The translations under genes and the position numbers were made by a program. From positions 36,880 through 100,879 of the IMG/VR virus record IMGVR_UViG_3300010885_052266: 64,000 nucleotides of DNA; one strand, given 5' to 3'. Below are positions 42,171 to 49,405 of this stretch, one piece after another. Within the stretch, counting starts at the first letter, position 1, and every line of letters begins with the position of its first letter. The notes under the pieces were generated by a model that made no database searches, had not been told where the DNA came from, and saw only the letters and a program-made list of their open reading frames with translations. Source of the stretch: a virus.

Positions 42171-42199
42171 ATAATAGGTGAGCCCAAGCCGATCACCAA
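42171..42199 (-). promoter_or_regulatory. Sigma-70-type promoter for the lipoprotein-like gene
   Basis: On the minus strand TTGGTG (42199-42194), a 17-base spacer and TATTAT (42176-42171) form a good -35/-10 pair. It lies directly after the terminator of the tail tube gene, so it starts a separate accessory transcription unit. Confidence 0.6.
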
Positions 42200-42210
42200 C
42201 CCCCCAACAG

Positions 42211-42246
42211 AAAACGGCCCCGGGGGTCGCACACCCCAGGGCCGTT
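42211..42246 (-). terminator. Rho-independent terminator of the tail tube gene
   Basis: On the minus strand AACGGCCCTGGGGT pairs with ACCCCCGGGGCCGTT (one bulge or mismatch) around a short loop, followed by TTTTCTGTT. It lies 35 bases after the stop of the gene ending at 42281. Confidence 0.85.
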
Positions 42247-42280
42247 CCCTTCTTGCCCGAGCCTATTGGCAGGACAGGCG

Positions 42281-43516
42281 TCAGGCGAGGCTGTCTTGCA
42301 TCATGAGCGTGGTGTTCACCCAGGCGGACCCGGAACCGGCCGTGGACTTGCGATACCCGGCAAAGCCGTAAGAGCGCATGATGGCGCGGTCCGAGTCGGT
42401 GCGCTGGGCGGACACCAGGCGCATGCGCGGGAGATGCAGAGCCAGGAAATCGGCCCCGACCGCCGCCGAGTTCGGGATGACGACCGTGACCTCGACATCG
42501 TTCTGCTGGAAGAAGTCGTCGTCGAAATTGTCGTCCGTGGTCAGCATGGTGATAGTGCCGCGCACCCCCATCATCCCGGTGGAGATCTTCGGCACCCCAT
42601 CCGACGCCCCGATTGTCGGCACGGGCTGGAGCGCCTGGCTGATCTGGATGTTGAACCCGGTGATGTAACCGATGATCGCGCCGGCCGAACCGACGCGGTC
42701 ATAGACCACGGTTCCGTTTACCGGCCTGATGCCGTCCGCTGTGGATTCCGCCGTTGGGGTGGCGTAGACGCGGCTCCCGGCACGGACGAGCCTCTTCCCG
42801 GCCAAGCTTGCTTGCAGGTTCACGAACCCGTTGGGTTGAACGGCCAAGCCAATCGAACCGACCTTGAGGCCGAGGCCGAGACGCGAGCGGGCATTGGCCG
42901 CGTCCCAGTCTTCCATCGTGTAGGATCGCTGCACCTGGGCGGCGAGCAAAGGCTGGATCAGCGTCTTACCGGTAACCGTGACGACAACGGCTGCCTGACC
43001 GGACGCCCACGCCACCGCTATCGGGTTCGGCGCACAGGTCAGCACCGTCGCGGTGACGCCGTTTACAAACAGGTTGACGTTGTTCAGAACCGCCGGGGCG
43101 CCGGTGATGCCGCTCAATCGGATGGTGTGACCGATCTTGATGTTCGAGGTCAGGTAGTTTGACGTCGCCGACGTGATGGTGATCACAGTCCCGCTGGTGG
43201 TAAGGGCCGTGTCAGCCTTGGCCGACACCGTCGGGCCGGCGGTCCACGTGCCGCGCGTGACGCCCTCGAAAAGCTGCTTGTAGGTCCCTGGCGCGGCCTC
43301 GCCGGCAATGGTGCTGACAAGGCTCGGCACTCCGACAAACCCGTCGATTGCCTGAGCGTCGGGCAAGATCAACTGGCTCTGTGCCTCGGGGAGTTGATCC
43401 TCCAGCGTGAAGTTGGCGCGTCGGATGATCTGCCCCGGCCCCGATGCCTGGGTGCCGAAGGTCGACTCCTCGGCCAGAACGATGACCCGCTGATAACCGT
43501 CCGCATATTCTGTCAT
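42281..43516 (-). CDS. Major tail tube protein
   Basis: 411 residues (MTEYADGYQRVIVLAEESTF). It has the layout of siphophage tube proteins of the Phage_tube_2 type: N-terminal AEESTFGT, central QVQRSYTMEDWDAANARSRL and VGSIGLAVQPNGFVNLQASL, and C-terminal FNIQISQALQPVPTIGASDG, GVRGTITMLTTDDNFDDDFF. An Ig-like insertion rich in Thr/Ser (about 85-190) may decorate the tube. It would polymerise into the tail tube around the tape measure. It has its own strong terminator, as expected for a highly expressed structural gene. Confidence 0.85.
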   Translation of the reverse strand: MTEYADGYQRVIVLAEESTFGTQASGPGQIIRRANFTLEDQLPEAQSQLILPDAQAIDGFVGVPSLVSTIAGEAAPGTYKQLFEGVTRGTWTAGPTVSAKADTALTTSGTVITITSATSNYLTSNIKIGHTIRLSGITGAPAVLNNVNLFVNGVTATVLTCAPNPIAVAWASGQAAVVVTVTGKTLIQPLLAAQVQRSYTMEDWDAANARSRLGLGLKVGSIGLAVQPNGFVNLQASLAGKRLVRAGSRVYATPTAESTADGIRPVNGTVVYDRVGSAGAIIGYITGFNIQISQALQPVPTIGASDGVPKISTGMMGVRGTITMLTTDDNFDDDFFQQNDVEVTVVIPNSAAVGADFLALHLPRMRLVSAQRTDSDRAIMRSYGFAGYRKSTAGSGSAWVNTTLMMQDSLA

Positions 43517-43526
43517 GTGCCGCTCC

Positions 43527-43943
43527 TCAGTCGGTGCCGTAAAAGACGACCAGGATCGGCACCGTGATCCAGTCCCCCGCTCTGATCTCGGGTTGCTCAG
43601 ACGCTGAAATCACCGTGAGAACGGGGCCGGTCTCCGTGACAATCGCCGTGCCCCGGGTGAAGTGGCGCGCTACGCGGCCCGCTATGGAATCAGCCATGTC
43701 GGCCCCCTCTGTCGCGGGCCGGTTCACGTTGATCTGATAGGTTCCGTCGATGCGGTGTGCCGTGCTCGCCCCGACCCCGAGCGGCGCGCGGACAAAAGCC
43801 GAGACCCGGCCCGTGATGTAGGGCACGCCGCCCTGCGGCTGGTACGGCACGCCACCGGTGATGATCGCAGCGCCGCCGGCATTGAACGTGGCGAGACGGG
43901 CATCGAACGCGCGCCGCACCGCGCCTTGCGTGGTCTGCACCAT
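43527..43943 (-). CDS. Tail terminator-like protein (DUF4128 type)
   Basis: 138 residues from ATG 43943, overlapping the upstream stop (TGATG). Typical parts are MVQTTQGAVRRAFDARLATF, a loop with VPYQPQGGVPYITG, HRIDGTYQINVNRPATEG, and ITVPILVVFYGTD. Proteins of this family cap the tail tube and join it to the head. Its position between connector and tube genes fits this role. Confidence 0.75.
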   Translation of the reverse strand: MVQTTQGAVRRAFDARLATFNAGGAAIITGGVPYQPQGGVPYITGRVSAFVRAPLGVGASTAHRIDGTYQINVNRPATEGADMADSIAGRVARHFTRGTAIVTETGPVLTVISASEQPEIRAGDWITVPILVVFYGTD

Positions 43944-44377
43944 CAGCCTGTTCCCCCGCCCTGTCCCTGGTCCGCCATGACGCGCTGGACCGCGCGGCGC
44001 GCGATTTCTGGCATGGCCGCCATGGTCTGCTGGGCCATGCCACGCCCGGGCTGGTCGAAATTCCGCCCCAGGCTGTCCTGACCCACGAAGCCGAACTCGA
44101 TCCGGCGCGCATAGACGACCGGGTTGACGATCAGGATGCGATCGCCGGCCCGTATGTGTTTTATGACTTCTTCGGGGCGCGGCACCCGACCCGGCAGGGG
44201 GATCGGGTCGTTGTTGCGCACGATGGTCCAGTTGGCCCGCAGGTAGCCGGTGTTGACCGGGGTCAGGGATTTGACATGGTTCACCGCGTCCAGCGCGATG
44301 GCTTGGAACGCGAGATCGGACCGAGCCTTGGCGGCCTGGACCCACTGCTCGACCGCAACGGAGAATTCCAGGGGCAT
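43943..44377 (-). CDS. HK97 gp10-like neck protein
   Basis: 144 residues from ATG 44377 (MPLEFSVAVEQWVQAAKARS). The family core is present: SLTPVNTGYLRANWTIV, ILIVNPVVYARRIEFGF and a helical C-terminus RGMAQQTMAAMPEIARRAVQ. Members of this group lie between head-tail connectors and the tail terminator. Overlaps on both sides (ATGA and TGATG) show tight translational coupling. Confidence 0.8.
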   Translation of the reverse strand: MPLEFSVAVEQWVQAAKARSDLAFQAIALDAVNHVKSLTPVNTGYLRANWTIVRNNDPIPLPGRVPRPEEVIKHIRAGDRILIVNPVVYARRIEFGFVGQDSLGRNFDQPGRGMAQQTMAAMPEIARRAVQRVMADQGQGGGTG

Positions 44378-44985
44378 TACCGGGCCTGCACGTCCCAGGC
44401 GCTGGTCAGCACACCCCAGAAGACCGGCCGGACATTGACCACGGTGCGCCATGCTTCATCGACGTAGAGCTGCTGGTCCATGAGCGGCTTCGTCGTGTTG
44501 AAGGACGGCATCCTGACGAACAGGTCGCCGGCCAGGATACGATCGTTCGTCATGCTGATCGGCGCGCCCGTGAGAACGACCCAAACCTGCTGGTCGGCCA
44601 CCCAGGTCGGCACGATCACGGCGCCATCGGCCTGGTTGGATGGCAGCGGGGCGGCGAGGGAGACGGCGGCGAACCCCGGGTTTGGCGTGACGCTCGGGTC
44701 CATGGACGGGAGCCGGGCAGTCGCCGTGGCGGAGACGGTGATCGGATCGAGTGCACCGATCTTCAGCTTGTCGCCCGCAATGATACGGCCCGTGGCCTGG
44801 CCGGCCCGGATCGCGATGGTGGTGGCGCCGGACGAGTGGTTCCCATCAAGCACTGGCGAGACCAGCACGGCCGGGTTCGGCGAGACGCCGTTGACCAGCG
44901 TGGTCCGGCGCAGCGTCACCCGAGTCCCGCGTCGCTCGACCGCGTCAGCGTAGCGGCGGATGATGGTATCGTCGCCGGTCGTCAC
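44377..44985 (-). CDS. Head-tail connector / stopper-like protein
   Basis: 202 residues from GTG 44985, overlapping the upstream stop (GTGA). The start reads VTTGDDTIIRRYADAVERRG, and the body is beta-rich with TWVADQQVWVVLTGAPISMT, ILAGDLFVRMPSF and a C-terminal WRTVVNVRPVFWGVLTSAWD. Its size and place directly after the gp6-like connector gene suggest a head completion or stopper role. It is longer than usual because of a Thr/Ala-rich middle part. Moderate confidence. Confidence 0.6.
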   Translation of the reverse strand: MTTGDDTIIRRYADAVERRGTRVTLRRTTLVNGVSPNPAVLVSPVLDGNHSSGATTIAIRAGQATGRIIAGDKLKIGALDPITVSATATARLPSMDPSVTPNPGFAAVSLAAPLPSNQADGAVIVPTWVADQQVWVVLTGAPISMTNDRILAGDLFVRMPSFNTTKPLMDQQLYVDEAWRTVVNVRPVFWGVLTSAWDVQAR

Positions 44986-45536
44986 GAGACCCAGGCCCGC
45001 GATACCGAGCCTTGCAGCAGGGAGACCGCTTGTGGTGGCACCGAGCCTGGACCGGTCGGCCAGAAGCCGGCCCCGCCGACACCGACCCAGGACTCGCTGG
45101 TGGCGTTCATGTCGATCTTCCTGGCGTCCCACATGGCCTTGACCGTGTATTTCGTGGCCAGCTTCACGGTCGCGGGAACAGCGTCCTCGCCGCCGGAAAA
45201 CACCACGGTCACGTTCTTGATCCCGCGCGGGAACTTGCCCTGCTTCCAGATGACCATGTGATCGTCGAACGTGAGCTGCGCGACCGGGATCGCGCTCTGC
45301 CCGTCGATCGTCACCGATGTCAGGGACCGGATCGGCCAGCCATTGACCGGCAGGGTCGGCCCACCCCCGCCGCTCAGGGCCTCGGTGCGGGTCGCTTGGA
45401 GGAGACTGCGCCGGCCCAGGATGTGCAGGCACTCATCCGATGCGGCCGTGACCAGGGTCGCGATCAGCGCGTCCCTGGCCGAGTCCGTGATGTCCAGCCA
45501 ATCCTTGGCTTCGGCGAGGGTGATCAGATCCGGCAC
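44982..45536 (-). CDS. Head-tail connector (HK97 gp6/QLRG-like)
   Basis: 184 residues (MPDLITLAEAKDWLDITDSA). The N-terminal TLAEAKDWLDITDSARDALI pattern followed by ATLVTAASDECLHILGRRSL is the classic gp6-like connector signature; the middle has LPVNGWPIRSLTSVTIDGQS. The protein joins the portal ring to the tail. A four-base overlap with the next gene couples translation. Confidence 0.85.
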   Translation of the reverse strand: MPDLITLAEAKDWLDITDSARDALIATLVTAASDECLHILGRRSLLQATRTEALSGGGGPTLPVNGWPIRSLTSVTIDGQSAIPVAQLTFDDHMVIWKQGKFPRGIKNVTVVFSGGEDAVPATVKLATKYTVKAMWDARKIDMNATSESWVGVGGAGFWPTGPGSVPPQAVSLLQGSVSRAWVS

Positions 45537-45541
45537 AGGGG

Positions 45542-46117
45542 TTATTCAGCCTTCGGCGTGTCGGTCGTGATGGCCCCAGCCGCGATCTCATTGGCGATCG
45601 GCGGCGTCTCTGGTTCGATGACCAGCCCATGCGGATCGAAGGTGAGGGTAGCGGCCTCGGCATCCGGCGTGTCGGGGCGAGGCTTCGATTTTCGCCCGGG
45701 GGCGCCGCCTTTCTTTGCACCCGGGGCATCACGTCCGCCCGCGCCAGTCGCGTCATCGCTGGGAGGTTCTGATAGCGCTGGGGCAGAGCCGGCGGACGGT
45801 TCGCGCTCATCGAGCGTATTGACCACCAGTTCGCGCAGATATGGGAGCGTGGCGCGCCCGTCGAGGACAACGCCGTGCATCCGCAGCAGCTCGCGGAGCA
45901 GGCGCTTCTCGGCCAAGGGGTCGCCCGCGACCTCGGCATCTCGGGCGTGGACCGGTTCCGCGATGCCTTTGAGGTTGTGATGATGGGGTGATTCGAGATC
46001 GCTGTAGACCTCGGGGGGAAGCCCGTCGGGAACGGTGATCTGGTCGTCGTCATCGCCGACGAACGACATGCCCTGCACCGAAACCGAGGCGACGCCTGGT
46101 GGTAGCTGATATCGCAT
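45542..46117 (-). CDS. Hypothetical protein of the head-tail region
   Basis: 191 residues (MRYQLPPGVASVSVQGMSFV). ATG 46117 follows GTGAGGCAGCA. An N-terminal beta-like part with FVGDDDDQITVPDGLPPEVY is followed by a helix, EKRLLRELLRMHGVVLDGRA, and a Pro/Ala/Lys-rich disordered end. It lies between the capsid gene terminator and the gp6-like connector. Related small proteins occur at this location in many phages; the role is unknown. Confidence 0.6.
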   Translation of the reverse strand: MRYQLPPGVASVSVQGMSFVGDDDDQITVPDGLPPEVYSDLESPHHHNLKGIAEPVHARDAEVAGDPLAEKRLLRELLRMHGVVLDGRATLPYLRELVVNTLDEREPSAGSAPALSEPPSDDATGAGGRDAPGAKKGGAPGRKSKPRPDTPDAEAATLTFDPHGLVIEPETPPIANEIAAGAITTDTPKAE

Positions 46118-46133
46118 TGCTGCCTCACTGCGA

Positions 46134-46170
46134 GTGAAAAGAAGGCGAGGAGCGGATCACCGCCCCTCGC
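46134..46170 (-). terminator. Terminator after the major capsid gene
   Basis: On the minus strand GCGAGGGGCGG and CCGCTCCTCGC pair (one G-T) around TGAT and are followed by CTTCTTTTC. It lies ten bases after the capsid stop and probably reduces transcription into the connector genes. Confidence 0.75.
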
Positions 46171-46180
46171 AAGCCGAGGA

Positions 46181-47656
46181 TCAGGCGGCGGACAGGTTGG
46201 TGATGATCCCCATCGACGGCGGGAAATAGTGCTGCAACACTTGGTTCGAGTAGACGCCATACTCGTAGGAGCGGGTTCGAATGGGCCATTCGACTTGGTG
46301 ATAGTCACGCAACGTCTTGATTTGCAGAATGTTGTTGACGTTGTTCATGGCGTAGGGAAGCGTGTTGGTCAGGAACATCACCGTGCCCGGCGGCATGTGG
46401 GGATGTTGCGTGATCGTCAGCGACTTCTGAGTCCCGTACGCGTTGGTGTACCCCAGCGGCGCCGCTGCCCCGATGACCTGCCCTTGCGGATTGAAGGTGA
46501 AGGTGAAGCGCGCGAGAGATGTTGCCGCCCCCTGCTGCACCATAATCTTCTTCAGGGTCGTGACTTCCTGCGTCGAGATCAGGATTTCATCCGGAACCAG
46601 GCGATGGGTGTCGTACCAGTAGCGGAGCGCGTCATCGAACTCGACGATGCCGCCCGCGCCGTCTGGGGTCAGCGACGAGCCGGCCGTCACCGCCTTGTAG
46701 TACGCCCCCATGGCGGTCTTGCCGACCATCCCCAGCAATCCGTCGTGGATCAGCGAGTCGGCCGAGAAGTCGAACGCGGTCAGGAGCGAAGCCAGCTGCG
46801 TGCCGCTTGGCAATGCCGTGATCACGGCCTGCGACACGGTGGTGATGGAGTGGAACCGCTCCGCCCCCGCCGTTCCCGCGTACCACGCATAGCCGCACGC
46901 GCCGCGCAGTGGGGTCACCTTGGCCGTCACCATGTTGGCCGAACCGGAGGCCGTTGCCGCCGAACCAGCCGCGGACGGGAGCGCCGTGCCACCGTTGATC
47001 GTCTCGACGGTGCCGTCCATGTTCTGGCGCTGGAACTGCTGGACGATCGACGATGTGCCGTTGAAGCGGCGCCACGCGTCGAAGGTCAGAGCGACACAGA
47101 TCACAGAGACAGTGGTCGGGTGGGCGATGGTCCCGCCGGAGGTCGCAACCGTCAGGCTTGGCGTCGGGGTCTGGCCGATCGGGTTGGTCGCATTGGCGCC
47201 GAGGATGATCTTCTCCTCCTCCTCGAACATGGAGTTCGTCAGCCCCATGACCGCACGGGCGCGGATGTCATCGAACCCTTGCGCCTGTTCTTCCGCCGTC
47301 ATCGTGGCGGACGATTCAAGGCCGATGGTTCGATACGCGGCATAGTATTCCGCAGTAACGGCATCGATCTGGCCACCACGGCGACCGTCACTGATACCTG
47401 CGTTGATCTGGTTGCTGTTATACTTCAAAATAGCCTTCCAGTTTGCTTGCGATCCCCCGACACCGGCCACTCGCGGGATTCTGTTCCGCAGCGGCGAGTT
47501 CCATGGGACCAGGTTCTTCACGGCCTGATCTAGGTCGTAAGTCTGGAGGCCCTGGGTCGGATTGGAATTGGCGGTGAAGGTCGCGGCCTTTGCCAGATCG
47601 CCCGCGCTCTTCGAGAGCGCATTGCGGACCAGGGCCAGGGTTTCAGCAGTACTCAT
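46181..47656 (-). CDS. Major capsid protein
   Basis: 491 residues. An N-terminal leader MSTAETLALVRNALSKSAGD ends at LAK (21-23), then AATFTANSNPTQGLQTYDLD begins the body. Other capsid-like parts are INAGISDGRRGGQIDAVTAE, FDDIRARAVMGLTNSMFEEE, LVPDEILISTQEVTTLKKIM and a C-terminal VEWPIRTRSYEYGVYSNQVL. It is set off by a terminator on each side, fitting high independent expression. The start lies right after a 16-base hairpin that contains the only ribosome-site-like GAG. Confidence 0.85.
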   Translation of the reverse strand: MSTAETLALVRNALSKSAGDLAKAATFTANSNPTQGLQTYDLDQAVKNLVPWNSPLRNRIPRVAGVGGSQANWKAILKYNSNQINAGISDGRRGGQIDAVTAEYYAAYRTIGLESSATMTAEEQAQGFDDIRARAVMGLTNSMFEEEEKIILGANATNPIGQTPTPSLTVATSGGTIAHPTTVSVICVALTFDAWRRFNGTSSIVQQFQRQNMDGTVETINGGTALPSAAGSAATASGSANMVTAKVTPLRGACGYAWYAGTAGAERFHSITTVSQAVITALPSGTQLASLLTAFDFSADSLIHDGLLGMVGKTAMGAYYKAVTAGSSLTPDGAGGIVEFDDALRYWYDTHRLVPDEILISTQEVTTLKKIMVQQGAATSLARFTFTFNPQGQVIGAAAPLGYTNAYGTQKSLTITQHPHMPPGTVMFLTNTLPYAMNNVNNILQIKTLRDYHQVEWPIRTRSYEYGVYSNQVLQHYFPPSMGIITNLSAA

Positions 47657-47675
47657 ATCACATCTCGATGTGACT
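47657..47675 (-). promoter_or_regulatory. Hairpin at the major capsid translation start
   Basis: On the minus strand TCACATC-GA-GATGTGA forms a 7-bp stem ending two bases before ATG 47656. The only ribosome-site candidate (GAG, seven bases upstream of the ATG) is inside it, so translation could be governed by this structure. Upstream sequence to 47835 is partly AT-rich and is the probable capsid promoter region. Confidence 0.45.
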
Positions 47676-47835
47676 TAAAGCCGCGACCCGACGGCGTAGA
47701 TGGGCCGGTCCTGTTGCTCTTCAGGGGTTTGACGAGCGCGCCGCGATCACTCGCTGGCACGGCTCAGGCGCCGGGGCCGGTGTACCCGTGTCAAGGACAC
47801 ATTTTTATGTTTTTGAGGATAAAATTCCGGGCAAA

Positions 47836-47864
47836 GAAAAACGGCGGCTTTGGGAGCCGCCGTT
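47836..47864 (-). terminator. Rho-independent terminator after the scaffold-like gene
   Basis: AACGGCGGCT/AGCCGCCGTT (47840-47849 with 47855-47864) around a 5-base loop is followed on the minus strand by TTTTTCTTTGC. It lies 23 bases after the stop of the scaffold-like gene. Confidence 0.9.
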
Positions 47865-47887
47865 ATCTCAGCGCGAGGGTCGAAGGA

Positions 47888-49405
47888 TCAGCGGTACTTG
47901 GCGAGTGCTACCTCGGGCGGTGTGCCGCGCTGGATTTTGTAGAGTGCCACAGCCCTGTCGTTCGGGTCCGTCATCTTCTCAAGCGTGTCCGCGATGGCCT
48001 CCTCGGTCATCGCGTCGGGATCGCCGCCGGTATCGACCTGCTTCTCCAGCTTGCCCCCCTTGCCCAGGACGGCTTTCGGCACCTGCGGCAGCCCCATCAC
48101 CTTTTCGAGCGTGGCGGTCAGGCTGGTCACCTGCCTCTGCAGTTCGGTGACCGCCGGGTCTCGCTTTGCCAATGTGCCGGTCGGGGCAGCCTTGGCGAAC
48201 GGGTTCTTTTTCTTCTTGTCCTCTTCGCTTTCACCGTCCGCGCCGGCCGTCGGTTCTTCCTTGTCCGCGCCGTCGCCCTGATCTTGCTCGGCGCCCTGCT
48301 CCGCGCCAGCCATTTGGTCCGGATCGTCTCCGGTCGCCGCAGGGTCAGCACCCGCATCGCCGCCTTGCAGCTGGCCCAACACGCCGTCGAGCTGGATCAG
48401 GGCTGCCGAGAGGCAGCGGCCGACGATGTGCAGAGCGCCGATCATGTCGGTCGGCTCTTCCTCGCCCTCGGCCGCCTCGTCGTCCGGCGCACCTTGTCCG
48501 CCTGGGGCACCCCCACCGGCACCACCCGTCATGCTGGGGTCCAACTTGCTGAGCTTGTCGTCACCATCGGGCTCGAACAGCTTGTTCAGCGCGGCCTCTT
48601 CCACGCCCACGGCCAGCAGCACACCGCATGCCTGATCCAGCATGGCCTGATCCAGCACGTCGGGATGGGTCGCGAACTTGGCCAGCTCCTCGGGCAGCGC
48701 CGTCATCAGCCTGACATCCGCGCCGTCGGCGGATTTCACCACCAGTTCCTGCATGCCATCGGGAGGGTCGTCATCGGTCAGGATGTCGACATGCTCATTG
48801 ACCGCGGCCCGCATCGCCAGTTCCGCGCCAGCCAGGCAGTAATCGAGATACGCCTCGACTTCCTCGGACGGCGTGTCGGTGGCCTCCTTGCCGCCCCCCG
48901 GTGCAGCGTTGCCGTACCACTCCTTGCCTTCCTTGATCGCGGCGATGTCGGCGGCGAGGCGGGAGACCATATTTGCGATGCGTCCGACCGTACCCATCCC
49001 CTTGAACAAGGGATCGGCTTCCTCGGGCGCCATCTTCGCGAGCGCATCGGCGACGACCGCCTCCTGCTCATCACTGATCGCCTCGGTCAAAGCATCGGTG
49101 AACTCGGTGAAGCTCTTTGCCAGCAGCTCGTCGCGGTCGTCACCGCCGGCGCCTACAATGTCCGTCACGCTCCTCGAAAGCGTGTCGACCATCGCCTGGA
49201 GGGTCGCGTCGGGCATACCAATGTCCTTCTTTAGTGTGGATGTGCCGTCCTTCGCCTTCGCGCGTCTGTTCCGGACGGCCCGCAACAAGCGCATGTTCAG
49301 GAGATGGCTGGTCGCCGGGACAAGGTGCTTCACCTTGCGCTCCAGATCGTAGCCTTGCAGGCCAACGGTCGGATTGGGATTGGCGGAGAAGGTGGCGCCG
49401 CTCAT
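47888..49405 (-). CDS. Scaffold-like internal head protein carrying a capsid N-terminal segment
   Basis: 505 residues from ATG 49405, overlapping the upstream stop (ATGA). Residues 3-35 (GATFSANPNPTVGLQGYDLE, then KHLVPATSHLL) closely match the start of the mature capsid protein (AATFTANSNPTQGLQTYDLD, then KNLVPWNSPLR). The remainder is acidic and helical, with a long Asp/Glu/Gly-rich segment (about 315-430) and a helical C-terminus ending PPEVALAKYR. Such composition fits a scaffolding protein, and it sits right before the capsid gene. Its LAK end resembles the proposed protease site. Confidence 0.65.
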   Translation of the reverse strand: MSGATFSANPNPTVGLQGYDLERKVKHLVPATSHLLNMRLLRAVRNRRAKAKDGTSTLKKDIGMPDATLQAMVDTLSRSVTDIVGAGGDDRDELLAKSFTEFTDALTEAISDEQEAVVADALAKMAPEEADPLFKGMGTVGRIANMVSRLAADIAAIKEGKEWYGNAAPGGGKEATDTPSEEVEAYLDYCLAGAELAMRAAVNEHVDILTDDDPPDGMQELVVKSADGADVRLMTALPEELAKFATHPDVLDQAMLDQACGVLLAVGVEEAALNKLFEPDGDDKLSKLDPSMTGGAGGGAPGGQGAPDDEAAEGEEEPTDMIGALHIVGRCLSAALIQLDGVLGQLQGGDAGADPAATGDDPDQMAGAEQGAEQDQGDGADKEEPTAGADGESEEDKKKKNPFAKAAPTGTLAKRDPAVTELQRQVTSLTATLEKVMGLPQVPKAVLGKGGKLEKQVDTGGDPDAMTEEAIADTLEKMTDPNDRAVALYKIQRGTPPEVALAKYR

